Notes under the pieces: model-generated
The model's database searches: none
The model's input: the letters and a program-made list of their open reading frames with translations, nothing else
What the model was told of the DNA's origin: nothing
Translations under genes and position numbers: made by a program
Source of the DNA: Bacteroidaceae bacterium
GTDB lineage: Bacteria; Bacteroidota; Bacteroidia; Bacteroidales; Bacteroidaceae
NCBI GenBank assembly: GCA_017483665.1
Contig: JAFUVM010000078.1
Span: forward strand, 1 to 53,097
Reading direction: 5' to 3'
Length of the DNA: 53,097 nucleotides
Shown: positions 1 to 10,325 of the stretch, one piece after another
Layout: the number at the start of each line of letters is the position of its first letter
How positions within the stretch are numbered: the stretch's first letter is position 1

Positions 1-3000
1 ATTGGAGGTAAAGGCAAAGAAGGAACTGCATCCGTTAATTTTGACGGCAAATACTTCCGTTGGTCGCTGACGCCTGTGTTGCAATCGAAGACGATTGGCA
101 CCAACAGCCTGTCGAACCAGTATAACCGCACGGCATCGTTCACCATTGCCGCTGCGCCGACGAGCCGTCTAAGCGTGGATGTCTATCGCGTGCCGATGGC
201 TGATGTCACTGGCGGTAGCAAGTATGACATGGAAGATGTGTTCACCAACTACAACTTCGACAATGTCACCAACGAGACACTGGATTATCTGAAGAGAGAA
301 ACCAATATACCCGACCACGGTGCTGCGAGCAGCTTCGTGTTCCGCACACGTGGCGGCTATACCTCTAACCCATGGGAGGACGCCCGCAAGACGCGCTTCT
401 ACCAGGCTGGTTCGCTGCTCGACGAGCGCACGCTGAAGATAAATAACCCAACCCTCAGCCTCGACAAGCACAGTGTGAGCGGCGTGTCTGTAAACGATGC
501 TGCGCGCTTCAAGGTTTATCTGTCTAACGAGAGCGAGAAGCCAGAGGCTACTGGCGGCATGAGCGTATTCACGCTATTCTCAGTGGACCAGGCTAATCCT
601 AACGGAGCAAAGCTGAGCGTAAACGGACAGACGCTGACCTCAGGCGGCATGAACGTATCGGTAGTGCCGGGCATGACCACGCAGTTGGAAATGGAGGTGC
701 GTGCAGGTAACGGTTTCGACTATGAGGGATTGACCCTCGGCTTGATGTCGCCTGGCGATGCCGCCCATACTACGACGACGGCTTCGTTTGACGTACACTT
801 CCTGCGTGAGGCTGGTGCGGTGAACATATCGGCGCCTGCCAACAAGTGGGTGCTGAACACCAGTGCGCAGAAAGACCCTGACCGCGGTTGGTACATACCT
901 GTGACCATAAACGGATTTGACCGCCATCAGCATAACTTTGACCATATCGAGTTCCAGTATAAGGAGTCGCAGCGTGGCGACGACACGTGGACGAACCTCT
1001 GTTCGTACTATGCCGACTCGCTACTGATGGCTAAGGCTAACGGCGTATGTGAGATGATGAAGCCAAACGACAACATCGTCACGCAATTCTATGGCGAAGG
1101 CTGGGAGATAGAGCGCAGCTACGACCTGAGGGCCGTACTCTTCTGCCGCAACGGTGGCACATACCTGACCATGCCGTCGAATGTTATCAGCGGTATCAAG
1201 GATACACGCCGTCCGCAACTGTTCGGCACGCCTGAACCAAAGAGCGGATTGCTGCACCAAGGAGAGAATATAGTGTTCAACTTCTCAGAGGATATAGAAT
1301 ACAATAACCTGAGCGGCACCAACAACTTTGAGGTGAAGGGCGAGGTGAACAACGGCGACCTCTCAGAGATGGTGAGCGTGCAGTTCAGCGGACAGGCAAG
1401 CATGGAAACTGAAGCAAAGCGCAACTTCAGCGGAAAGGACCTGACCATAGACCTGCAGATAAATCCTGCTGAGACGGGTCGCGATATGCCGATCTTCTCA
1501 CACGGAGGCAACGGACAAAAACTGCAGTTGTGGCTGACCAGCGACAGAAGGTTGCGTGCGATAATCAACAAGCAGACTTTCGAATCGCAGTTGCCAATCA
1601 AGGAGAGCGGCTTCAGCCCTATAGCTATAAGCATAGACCAGAAGAACAGCACACTGATGTTCTACTGTGACGGCGAGATAATAGGCAAGGACTACAAGAT
1701 AGAAGCCCCATATACTGGTACAGGTCCGCTTATCTTCGGACGCACCAACGAGCTCGAACGCTCAACAAGCCAGTACTACGAGGGCCGCATGATGGAGGCT
1801 CGCCTGTGGTATCGTGCTATGAGCGCAGGAGTAGTAGGCACATACAGCCTGCATCGCCTGACGGGCTACGAGAAGGACTTGGTGGACTACTACCCGATGA
1901 ATGAAGGCTCTGGCGACTATGCCGTTGACCACACTCAGGGTGCCAATGCCAAGTTGATAGGCACCAGTTGGGCAATACCGCGTGGAATGTCGCTGCACCT
2001 GGACAAGGAAGACAAGGGCATGCGACTGACTAATAATGCCATCAACAGAACCGCCGAGCAAGACTACACGCTGATGTTCTGGTTTAAGACCGACAATAAG
2101 GGAGACGGCACACTGCTGTCAAACGGACGAGGACTGAAGGAGGACAGCGGCGCAAAGGACCAGTTCAACATAGGATTTGAGAAGGACAAGCTGATGTATC
2201 GCTCAAACGGCTTTGCTACTGAGATTTCTGGCAAGTGGAACGACAATCAGTGGCACCACTACGCGATGACTGTCAACCGTGCCCACAACGTAGCAAACAT
2301 CTATGTGGACAAGAAGCAGATTACGACGTTTGGCACTGACAGTCTTGGCGGCATTAGCGGCGAGAACATGATGATTGGCGCTACCCGTTACAGTACTACA
2401 GGTGTGGATACTCAGGAAGGCGTAACGCCGCTGAGTGGTAACATCGACGAACTGCTCTTCTTCCAGCAGGCACTGCCGCAGACGCTTATCAGCAGCTATG
2501 CGACAAAGAGTCCGCAGGGCGATGAGTATGGACTGATGTCATACCTGAGCTTCGACCATCAGGAGCGCAATGCAAACAACGAAATAGTCATGGCTCCTTA
2601 TGCATACAGCAGGAAGCTATACCTGGACGAAAAACGCAATATTCGCTACCAGCAGGATCCTGCGACGATGCAGTTTACGAACATACCTGTGCGCGACTAT
2701 CTGTTTGCTGATGATATAAGTAAGGTAACGGCACACATCGATGCTTCTATGGCTGCTCCGGTGGTACCATTTGAAGAGCTGCACAACCTGAACTTCTCGT
2801 ACATAGGCAAGGGTAACCAGCTGTTAGTGGAGCTTGATGAGCCTGCTGCCAAGCTGCACCACTGCAACATATATGTGACGGTGCGCGACGTAGAGGACAG
2901 GAACGGCAACATGATGGCTTCGCCGAAGACGGCAAGTTATCTTGTTACCAACAGCAGCCTGGAGTGGTTGGTGAACCAAGTTGAGCACACTACCAAGTAT

Positions 3001-4641
3001 GGCGTAGGCAAGGAACTGAAACTGCCATTCTTCAACTACGGAGCCACAAGCCACACATATAAGATTGAGAATTGTCCGAGCTGGCTCACGCTCAGCAACT
3101 ATGGCGACGTGCTTGCACCACAGAGTCTGGGAGGCGTATCAGCTGTAATCAACAAGGACCTGAACATCGGCACATATAATGAGATAATATATCTGACCGA
3201 TGAAGAGGGCATAACCGAGCCGCTGTACCTGAACCTGACAGTGGAGGGCGAGAAGCCAGAATGGGCAGACAATATAGACAACGACCTGCTGCAGTACTCA
3301 ATGAGCATCAGCGGACAGGTATATCTGTATGGAGAACTGGACACTGACTCACGCGACATAGTGGGTGCTTTCGACAGCCAGAACGTATGTCACGGATATG
3401 CTAACATCAGCCACTCAGAACAGACTGGCGAGACGGCTCTGTACATGACTGTTTATGACAACAAGACTGAGGGCAGAGACCTGAAGTTCAGACTGTGGCA
3501 GTATAGCACTGGACGCGAGATAGTGCTGGAAGCTAAACCGGCTATAAAGTTTAAGCAGGATGCTATACTGGGTGCTGATACGCCAATACGCTTCGAGGGC
3601 GGCGATAATTTCGTACAGTACTTCAAACTGAAGAAGGGCTGGAATTGGGTATCGTTCAACGTCAGCAGCAAGAAGAATACTATCAACTCACTGCTGGGCA
3701 GCATGCCTTGGAAGAATGGTGACGCACTGACCGAGATAGGCAGCAACAATGCAATGGTATATGATAACGGTGAATGGACATTCTCTGGTCAGGTGCAGGA
3801 TGTTCCTATCTCATCGAAGAGCGCTTACGCTATCATGGTTCATGAGGATTGCACATTGCCTGTAGAGGGTACCGTGGTCATGGACAAGGATGAGCGCACC
3901 ATTGATGTGAAGCAAGGATGGAACGGCATAGGATATACTCCGACCGTGAACCTGAGCGTAGAGACGGCACTGAGCGACTACTACGACTATGCACAACCAG
4001 GCGACGTGATAAAGAGTCACACGGAGTTTGCTTACTTCACAAAGTCGGGCAACAGCGGACAGTGGCGCGGAAGCCTGCAGTACATGAAGCCTGGCGAGGG
4101 TTACATGATGCTGCGCAAGGGCAACGACGATGTATCGTTCACGTATCCGTACTTCGACATGGGCAGCAACTACCGTGAGGACTGGTCGCAGGCAACTAAC
4201 AGCAGTAGCGCCCAGAACTCTGCTCACACGATGAGCCTCTCTGCCGTAGTCAATGGATTTGAAACCGAGGAGGGCGACCTCTTGGTGGCATATTCTGACG
4301 GAGAGGTAGTAGGATGTGAAGAGGCAAGAGCGGAAGGTGAGAACTATACCGACGCTGAAGGCAAGCCGCTATTCTTCATGAGCATCGCAGGAAAGGCTAA
4401 GGACGGTATATGGTTTGCTATCGAGCGTGACGGCGAGATAGTGGCTTCTACCAATGAGATCATGACCTTCAGGGTTAATGATGTCATTGGCAGCCCTGAT
4501 GAACCGACGGCAATCAACTTCACGCAAGCTGATAACCGAGAGGTTGGCTACTGGTACACAATAAGCGGCTTGAAGCTGCCTGGCAAACCTGCACAGAAGG
4601 GCCTCTATATCTACAATGGTCATAAGATAACAATAAAGTAA
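1..4641 (+). CDS. Giant secreted LamG-domain protein, 5' end outside the window
   Basis: The frame is open from base 1, so the true start lies upstream; 1546 residues are visible. Two concanavalin-like LamG domains can be seen at about residues 475-640 and 667-850, with motifs such as WHHYAMTVNR and GNIDELLFF, followed by an Ig-like stretch (about 1000-1085, PSWLTL). Two small modules of the type 'AF...xG' lie at about 1119-1136 (DIVGAFDSQNVCHGYANI) and 1426-1440 (LLVAYSDGEVVGCEEA). The C-terminus ends GLYIYNGHKITIK, a tail common on secreted Bacteroidales proteins and repeated in the protein at 30190-31389. LamG domains usually bind glycans or proteins, so a surface adhesion or substrate-binding role is inferred. 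The downstream lipoprotein starts 37 bases later and is probably co-transcribed. Confidence 0.8.
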   Translation: MGGKGKEGTASVNFDGKYFRWSLTPVLQSKTIGTNSLSNQYNRTASFTIAAAPTSRLSVDVYRVPMADVTGGSKYDMEDVFTNYNFDNVTNETLDYLKRETNIPDHGAASSFVFRTRGGYTSNPWEDARKTRFYQAGSLLDERTLKINNPTLSLDKHSVSGVSVNDAARFKVYLSNESEKPEATGGMSVFTLFSVDQANPNGAKLSVNGQTLTSGGMNVSVVPGMTTQLEMEVRAGNGFDYEGLTLGLMSPGDAAHTTTTASFDVHFLREAGAVNISAPANKWVLNTSAQKDPDRGWYIPVTINGFDRHQHNFDHIEFQYKESQRGDDTWTNLCSYYADSLLMAKANGVCEMMKPNDNIVTQFYGEGWEIERSYDLRAVLFCRNGGTYLTMPSNVISGIKDTRRPQLFGTPEPKSGLLHQGENIVFNFSEDIEYNNLSGTNNFEVKGEVNNGDLSEMVSVQFSGQASMETEAKRNFSGKDLTIDLQINPAETGRDMPIFSHGGNGQKLQLWLTSDRRLRAIINKQTFESQLPIKESGFSPIAISIDQKNSTLMFYCDGEIIGKDYKIEAPYTGTGPLIFGRTNELERSTSQYYEGRMMEARLWYRAMSAGVVGTYSLHRLTGYEKDLVDYYPMNEGSGDYAVDHTQGANAKLIGTSWAIPRGMSLHLDKEDKGMRLTNNAINRTAEQDYTLMFWFKTDNKGDGTLLSNGRGLKEDSGAKDQFNIGFEKDKLMYRSNGFATEISGKWNDNQWHHYAMTVNRAHNVANIYVDKKQITTFGTDSLGGISGENMMIGATRYSTTGVDTQEGVTPLSGNIDELLFFQQALPQTLISSYATKSPQGDEYGLMSYLSFDHQERNANNEIVMAPYAYSRKLYLDEKRNIRYQQDPATMQFTNIPVRDYLFADDISKVTAHIDASMAAPVVPFEELHNLNFSYIGKGNQLLVELDEPAAKLHHCNIYVTVRDVEDRNGNMMASPKTASYLVTNSSLEWLVNQVEHTTKYGVGKELKLPFFNYGATSHTYKIENCPSWLTLSNYGDVLAPQSLGGVSAVINKDLNIGTYNEIIYLTDEEGITEPLYLNLTVEGEKPEWADNIDNDLLQYSMSISGQVYLYGELDTDSRDIVGAFDSQNVCHGYANISHSEQTGETALYMTVYDNKTEGRDLKFRLWQYSTGREIVLEAKPAIKFKQDAILGADTPIRFEGGDNFVQYFKLKKGWNWVSFNVSSKKNTINSLLGSMPWKNGDALTEIGSNNAMVYDNGEWTFSGQVQDVPISSKSAYAIMVHEDCTLPVEGTVVMDKDERTIDVKQGWNGIGYTPTVNLSVETALSDYYDYAQPGDVIKSHTEFAYFTKSGNSGQWRGSLQYMKPGEGYMMLRKGNDDVSFTYPYFDMGSNYREDWSQATNSSSAQNSAHTMSLSAVVNGFETEEGDLLVAYSDGEVVGCEEARAEGENYTDAEGKPLFFMSIAGKAKDGIWFAIERDGEIVASTNEIMTFRVNDVIGSPDEPTAINFTQADNREVGYWYTISGLKLPGKPAQKGLYIYNGHKITIK

Positions 4642-4678
4642 TTCGATATATCGACTAAACGACATAACGAAAATAACA

Positions 4679-5464
4679 ATGAAATCAATGAAAAATATAA
4701 AGATAGTATTTGCACTGCTGGCAAGCCTCATTCTGGTGGCTTGCGGCAGTGACAGCAATGATTCAGACAGCAGCAACGGCATTGCCTATTATGTGGAGTC
4801 GGTACAGAGCGAGGCTCCCGTATGGCAGGTGGATTGGAACTACAACCATGAGCGCCCTGACTGGAAGGAGCCGACAGTGACTTACGAAAACTGGACCATA
4901 CTGATGGTGCAGATAGAGGAGGAACTGCAGCCATACGTGACCAAGGACGATATGATGGCAGCATTCGTGAATGACGAACTGCGAGGTCTGGCTCCTAGCC
5001 CTGCTACAAACGTGAGCGGCAAGCAGACAGATAAGGCGAAGTTCATAATAAAGGCTGGTGGCAACGAGACAGGCTCAGAGACGGTGAACATCTCGCTGAG
5101 ATACTACTGCCATAAGCTGAAGCAGATATTCACGCTGTCAGAAAACATGAAACTGGACGCTGACGTGAGTACGGGCATCGACGAGAACTATATACCTGAG
5201 TTTACCAAGGGTTCTGCAAAGTATCCTGTAGTGAAGACGGTGACAGCGGAGTCGATACTGAGGTCAGTGCTCTTGAAATCTGCCAGCGGCAATACGGTAG
5301 CAGCATTTGTGGGCGACGAGTGTCGCGGCAAGGTGAAATTGTCAGAAACGGGTAGCACCCCGCTGGTGATTTTCGGTCGCAGTGCGGGTGAGTCAGTTTC
5401 CCTGAAGTATTTTGACAGCATCAACGGCATAATATACGTCATTCCCGGCATCGTGAAAATGTAA
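4679..5464 (+). CDS. Lipoprotein sharing modules with the upstream LamG protein
   Basis: This 261-residue protein has a lipoprotein signal with lipobox LVAC (cysteine near residue 21) followed by a Ser/Asp/Asn-rich linker, so it is predicted to be lipid-anchored. Two copies of a short module are visible, DMMAAFVNDELRGLA at about residues 91-105 and TVAAFVGDECRGKV at about 206-219. The same kind of module occurs twice in the giant protein just upstream. The shared modules and 37-base spacing suggest that the two proteins act together at the cell surface; this is inference. No enzyme motif is seen. A second ATG four codons in is possible, but the first gives the better signal peptide. Confidence 0.75.
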   Translation: MKSMKNIKIVFALLASLILVACGSDSNDSDSSNGIAYYVESVQSEAPVWQVDWNYNHERPDWKEPTVTYENWTILMVQIEEELQPYVTKDDMMAAFVNDELRGLAPSPATNVSGKQTDKAKFIIKAGGNETGSETVNISLRYYCHKLKQIFTLSENMKLDADVSTGIDENYIPEFTKGSAKYPVVKTVTAESILRSVLLKSASGNTVAAFVGDECRGKVKLSETGSTPLVIFGRSAGESVSLKYFDSINGIIYVIPGIVKM

Positions 5465-5479
5465 TTCTAAAAAGCATTA

Positions 5480-5543
5480 GGCAAGTACTTGGCAAGTACT
5501 TAGCAAGGGGTAGGCAAGTCCAAACCCCCTGTTTGGACTTGCC
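5480..5543. repeat. GGCAAGTACTT direct repeats and a perfect hairpin
   Basis: GGCAAGTACTT occurs twice back to back at 5480-5490 and 5491-5501. A related GGCAAGTCCAAAC at 5513-5525 pairs perfectly with GTTTGGACTTGCC at 5531-5543 across a 5-base loop. The hairpin could end the transcript of the preceding lipoprotein gene, but no T-tract follows it, so its role is unsure. Confidence 0.6.
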
Positions 5544-5597
5544 AAGTGCTTGCCTACAGCTTGCTTACTCCCTCAGAAGGGTGGGAGAAATGGTAGC

Positions 5598-6058
5598 CTA
5601 AATAGCATAATCTGGCCACAGTTTTTGGTATATTTCCTTACTACCCATGGGAACATGAAGAACACATTTCCTGCTTCGTATTTTAAAGGGCTTCACTTCG
5701 CCATTCGGATTTCCAAAATCATGATGCTCTGGTGGAACAACACCCTCAAAATAGATGTCAGACAAGTTGTCACAGCCTATGAAAGCATCTTTATATATTT
5801 CTGTCACACTTGAAGGGATTTTGATGGTTTGCAGGTTTCTGCACCTTAAAAAGGCATGTTGACCTATCTGTCTTGTTGGGGGGCAAATCTTACCGACGTT
5901 AGGGAAATACAATCGCAGAAAGCTTTATATCCAATAATCTCAACATCAAATGTTGAAGAGGCTTGGCAAAATGGTGGAAACCTTAATAATTTCTTTTTAT
6001 CTTTATCATATAAGACGCCATCTAAAGTCGAATAATCAGGATTGTCTTCGGACTCTTC
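5598..6058 (-). pseudogene. BspA-like leucine-rich repeat protein, broken
   Basis: On the minus strand two frames carry LRR_5 (BspA-type) repeats. The upstream part reads DNPDYSTLDGVLYDKDKKKL and GYKAFCDCISLTSVRF (about 6055 down to 5864). The downstream part reads IGQHAFLRCRNLQTIKIPSS and DAFIGCDNLSDIYF (5912 down to the stop at 5598). The two halves fit one protein only if a frameshift lies near 5885-5915. The 5' end is lost where IS1182-like transposase sequence begins (about 6047-6060). BspA proteins are surface adhesins of Bacteroidota; this copy should be non-functional. The same frame stays open further upstream antisense to the transposase, but that stretch is not LRR sequence. Confidence 0.7.
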
Positions 6059-6712
6059 CCCAACCCCAACGATACCAGCACCATGATTCCCTTCCTCTCC
6101 TCGTTCTCCATGCGCTATGACCGCCTGCCCAGGGAAGGTTGCGCAGATGCCGGCTACGGCAGCGAGGAGAACTACGCATACATGGAGGCCAACGGCATAG
6201 AGGCATACGTCAAGTACAACTACTTCCACAAGGAACAGAAGAAGGCCTTCAAGGATGACATCTTCCGTATAGAGAACCTCTACCACAACTCCGCCGATGA
6301 CTACTACGTCTGTCCGATGGGCCAGCACATGGAAAGAGTAGGCACCAGGCGCGACAGGACGGACAGCGGCTACAGGACGGAGAGTGCCGTCTACAGGGCG
6401 GGGAACTGCGAGGGATGCCCGCTCAGGTGGGGATGCTACAAGAAGCGGCAGGGCAACAGAGAGATTGAGGCCAACCACCGGCTCATAGAGTACAAACAGC
6501 AGGCAAGGGACAGGCTCACATCGGAGAAGGGACTCGAACACCGCTCCAAGCGTCCCATAGAGCCGGAGGCTGTCTTCGGGCAGATGAAATACAACATGCA
6601 ATACAAGCGCTTCCGTCACTTCGGCACGGACAAGGTCACTATGGACTTTGCCTTCTTCGCCACCGCCTTCAACATCAAGAAAATGATTGCAAAGATGAAA
6701 AGGACGGCATAA
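6047..6712 (+). pseudogene. IS1182-type transposase, C-terminal remnant
   Basis: The visible part begins around NPNDTSTMIPFL and continues with DAGYGSEENYAYMEANGIEA, which is the C-terminal half of the DDE domain in IS1182-like transposases. The conserved CPMG..C..CPL..C cysteine region and the final FGQMKYNMQYKRFRHFG segment are present. Nothing from the N-terminal half is seen: the frame has a stop at 6023 and upstream sequence matches the BspA-like gene on the other strand. The element is therefore 5'-truncated and cannot move by itself. The first ATG in frame is at 6083, but it is not a real start. Confidence 0.8.
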
Positions 6713-6887
6713 AAGCCCTCTTGAAGTGCAGTTTTTCACTATATACGGGGCTGTATGAGGTCATTCAACCCAATATAAGTAAATTTAGAGATGAAAAAAA
6801 GAAAATCAGCAGTGGAAGAATTGTCGGGGCGAACAAACTGACAATTAAGAGACAAAAAAGAGAATGTGCCTATTTTGACACACCCTC
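6047..6887 (+). mobile_element. Truncated IS1182-like insertion sequence
   Basis: The transposase remnant is followed by about 175 bases without a gene that end in ATTTTGACACACCCTC near 6872-6887. That sequence resembles the outer end of many Bacteroidota IS elements, so it is probably the right inverted repeat. No matching left end is seen, in keeping with loss of the 5' half during or after insertion into the BspA-like gene. The boundary calls are approximate. Confidence 0.5.
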
Positions 6888-6898
6888 TTAGTTTTCCT

Positions 6899-8094
<1,196 letters not shown>

Positions 8095-8150
8095 TTATGA
8101 CGTGATAACGTTATTTCGTTATTTCGAGGTTGTTTCGGCATCCCGATGTT

Positions 8151-8172
8151 CCCCCTAAAGGGGGTTAGGGGG
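8151..8172. repeat. C-rich/G-rich palindromic repeat (family A), mutL-trpS gap
   Basis: CCCCC and GGGGG at 8151-8155 and 8160-8164 pair around TAAA, followed by TTAGGGGGTCC. This is one of six sites of a palindrome family in this window. It lies just after the mutL stop codon and might also act as a terminator on the minus strand. Confidence 0.6.
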
Positions 8173-8176
8173 TCCT

Positions 8177-9979
8177 TTAGCTGAACATCTTGTCTATTGC
8201 CTCCTGCTGGAGGATGGTGAGGATGGTCTTCCCGGTGGGGGAGAGGTTGGGGTTCTCACACTGGAAGAGGTCGCCGATGATGTTTTCCATCTGCACGGGC
8301 GTGAGCACTTCGCCCACCTCGATGGCATTGTGGCGTGCCAGTACGAGGGCGAGCCTGTGGTGCAAGGCATCGGCATGACCGCCGTCCTGCTGCTTGACCG
8401 ACTCCACCATCTCGCGTACGACGGAGAGCGGGTCGTCCTGCCCCGACGGAGCTCCGCCGATGGAGAAGCTGCTGCCGCCCAGCGACGAGATGTCGAAGCC
8501 CAGGGCCCGCACATCGTCGAGCATGGCTGTGAGGACGGCAGCGTCGGAAGGCGACAGCTCGAGCAGCTCGGGGAAGAGCAGCCCCTGCGTGGCGGCATTG
8601 TGCTCCTGCATCTGCCGGAGGTAGCGCTCGTAGAGAATGCGCTCGTGGGCACGTCGCTGGTCGACTATCATCAGGCCCGACTGCACGGCGGTCAGTATGT
8701 ACTGTCCCTTGTACTGGTAGTGCTGCGTGCTGCGGTCCGCCTCGGGGAAAAGGGTTTCATTAGGGGTAAGGAGCCCTTGCTCCATGTCCCTTGCTCCTTG
8801 CTCCATGCCCCTTGCTCCTTCGAACATCTTCTCCCAGTGCCGCACGGGGTTGCGGTTCTGGCTGTGGGTGCTGAAGGGATTGTAGCTGACGTCGAGCTGA
8901 ACGCGGGGTGCCTTGATGCCGGAGAGGTCGCCGCCCTGGTAGGTCGGGATGTCGGGCCGTCCCTCCACGTCGAAGTCGATGGTGGGCACAGCGTTGAACT
9001 TGCCCAAGGCGTCGCGCACGGCTGCCACGACGATGCTCCATATCTCCTGCTCGTTCTCGAACTTGATCTCCGTCTTTGTGGGATGAATGTTTACGTCGAT
9101 GGCGGCTGGGTCTACCGGGAAGAAGATGAAGTAGGGCACCTGTTCGCCCTCGGGGATGAGGTGGTTGAAGGCCTCCATCACAGCATAGTGGAAGCGCGGA
9201 TGGCGCATGAAGCGGCCGTTGACGAAGAGGTACTGCGAGGCGCCCTTCTTGCGGGCCGACTCAGGCTTGCCCACGAAGCCGCTTATCCGGACCAGCGTCG
9301 TCTCCACCTGTACCGGCAGGAGCTGTTCGCTCATCTTCTTGCCGAAGATGTTCACGATGCGTTGCAGGGAACTGCCCGCCGGCAGCTGCATCAGGCTGTT
9401 GCCGCCCGACGTCAGGGAGAAGGTGACGGAGGGATTGACCAGCGCGATGCGCTCAAAGTCCTGTATGATGTTGCCCAGCTCCGTCTGGTTCGTCTTGAGG
9501 AACTTCCGTCGCGCCGGAACGTTGAAGAAGAGATTGTTGACCTCGAAGTTGGCTCCCACCGGACACGAGCATACCTCCTGCCCCACGAAGCGCGAGCCCT
9601 CGATGCTGAGCCGCACGCCCAGATCCTGGTCGGCCGTGCGTGTGGTGAGCCTTACCTGTGCCACGGCCGCGATGGAGGCCAGCGCCTCGCCGCGGAAGCC
9701 CATAGTGTGGAGCTTGAAGAGGTCCTCGGCATGCAGTATCTTCGACGTGGCGTGGCGCTCGAAGGCCATGCGGGCATCCGTCTCGCTCATGCCCTTGCCG
9801 TCGTCGATGACCTGGATGGACGTACGCCCCGCATCCTGCACCAGCACGTCGATGGTCGACGCACCGGCATCCACGGCATTCTCCATCAGTTCCTTGATGA
9901 CGGATGCCGGACGCTGCACAACCTCGCCTGCGGCGATTTGGTTGGCAACAGAGTCGGGAAGAAGGTGTATGATGTCCAC
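8177..9979 (-). CDS. mutL: DNA mismatch repair protein MutL
   Basis: MutL couples mismatch recognition by MutS to strand removal. The GHKL ATPase motifs are all visible: ELMENAVDAGAS at about residue 30, DDGKGM at about 59 and TMGFRGEALASIAAV at about 91-105; the opening DSVANQIAAGEVVQRP is typical. The C-terminal dimerisation domain covers about 420-600. No DQHAxxER..E endonuclease motif of the usual form stands out; the region reads DQRRAHERILYE. The linker at about residues 385-400 contains GARGMEQGARDMEQG, produced by a short DNA repeat. It is the sixth gene of a minus-strand run starting at guaB and starts 52 bases after the small membrane protein gene. Confidence 0.97.
   Translation of the reverse strand: MDIIHLLPDSVANQIAAGEVVQRPASVIKELMENAVDAGASTIDVLVQDAGRTSIQVIDDGKGMSETDARMAFERHATSKILHAEDLFKLHTMGFRGEALASIAAVAQVRLTTRTADQDLGVRLSIEGSRFVGQEVCSCPVGANFEVNNLFFNVPARRKFLKTNQTELGNIIQDFERIALVNPSVTFSLTSGGNSLMQLPAGSSLQRIVNIFGKKMSEQLLPVQVETTLVRISGFVGKPESARKKGASQYLFVNGRFMRHPRFHYAVMEAFNHLIPEGEQVPYFIFFPVDPAAIDVNIHPTKTEIKFENEQEIWSIVVAAVRDALGKFNAVPTIDFDVEGRPDIPTYQGGDLSGIKAPRVQLDVSYNPFSTHSQNRNPVRHWEKMFEGARGMEQGARDMEQGLLTPNETLFPEADRSTQHYQYKGQYILTAVQSGLMIVDQRRAHERILYERYLRQMQEHNAATQGLLFPELLELSPSDAAVLTAMLDDVRALGFDISSLGGSSFSIGGAPSGQDDPLSVVREMVESVKQQDGGHADALHHRLALVLARHNAIEVGEVLTPVQMENIIGDLFQCENPNLSPTGKTILTILQQEAIDKMFS
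8774..8820. repeat. CTTGCTCC/CTCCATG repeat inside the mutL linker
   Basis: CCTTGCTCC and CTCCATG units alternate over about 47 bases, giving the repeated GARxMEQGAR peptide on the minus strand. The repeat falls in the variable linker between the two MutL domains, where insertion is tolerated. Confidence 0.65.
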
Positions 9980-10031
9980 TTTGCTTATGTTGTTTCGGAG
10001 TAATCTGTGTTGTTGGCGTATTTGGAGCGTG

Positions 10032-10325
10032 TTATCTTAGTCCCGTGAGCAGGAAGCGCCACATAACCAGCAGGCCGAAGATGATCAGTATGGCTAAGGG
10101 CCAGCCCAGCTTCGATTCGCTCTCCTTGTGCTTCTTCGCCCGCGGAGTATAGTTGATGAACGTGCCCCGGAACTTGTCGGGGTTGTAGGGCTCGTCGTGT
10201 GCCGGCGCTTCGCCCTGTTCGCGCTTCACGTCATCGACCAGCTTCTGCAGCCGGTCGCGCGACTCATCGGTGTAGATACTCACGCGGCGGTAGCTGCGTG
10301 GCTTCCTCGTGCTGAACAGTTTCAT
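10032..10325 (-). CDS. Small single-span membrane protein of the mutL operon
   Basis: The 97-residue product has a charged, basic N-terminal part and one hydrophobic segment at about residues 74-95 (WPLAILIIFGLLVMWRFLL), so it should be a tail-anchored inner-membrane protein. Its start overlaps the stop of the OstA-like gene by four bases (10322-10325), which suggests translational coupling. Similar small proteins are often found between ostA-like genes and mutL in Bacteroidota. No function is recognised. Confidence 0.8.
   Translation of the reverse strand: MKLFSTRKPRSYRRVSIYTDESRDRLQKLVDDVKREQGEAPAHDEPYNPDKFRGTFINYTPRAKKHKESESKLGWPLAILIIFGLLVMWRFLLTGLR

Noticed and set aside
5864-6739. 291-residue minus-strand protein across the transposase
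   Set aside because: Only its last 60 or so residues are real LRR sequence; the rest is the reverse strand of the transposase.
8330-10003. 557-residue open frame antisense to mutL
   Set aside because: A shadow of mutL without any known motif.
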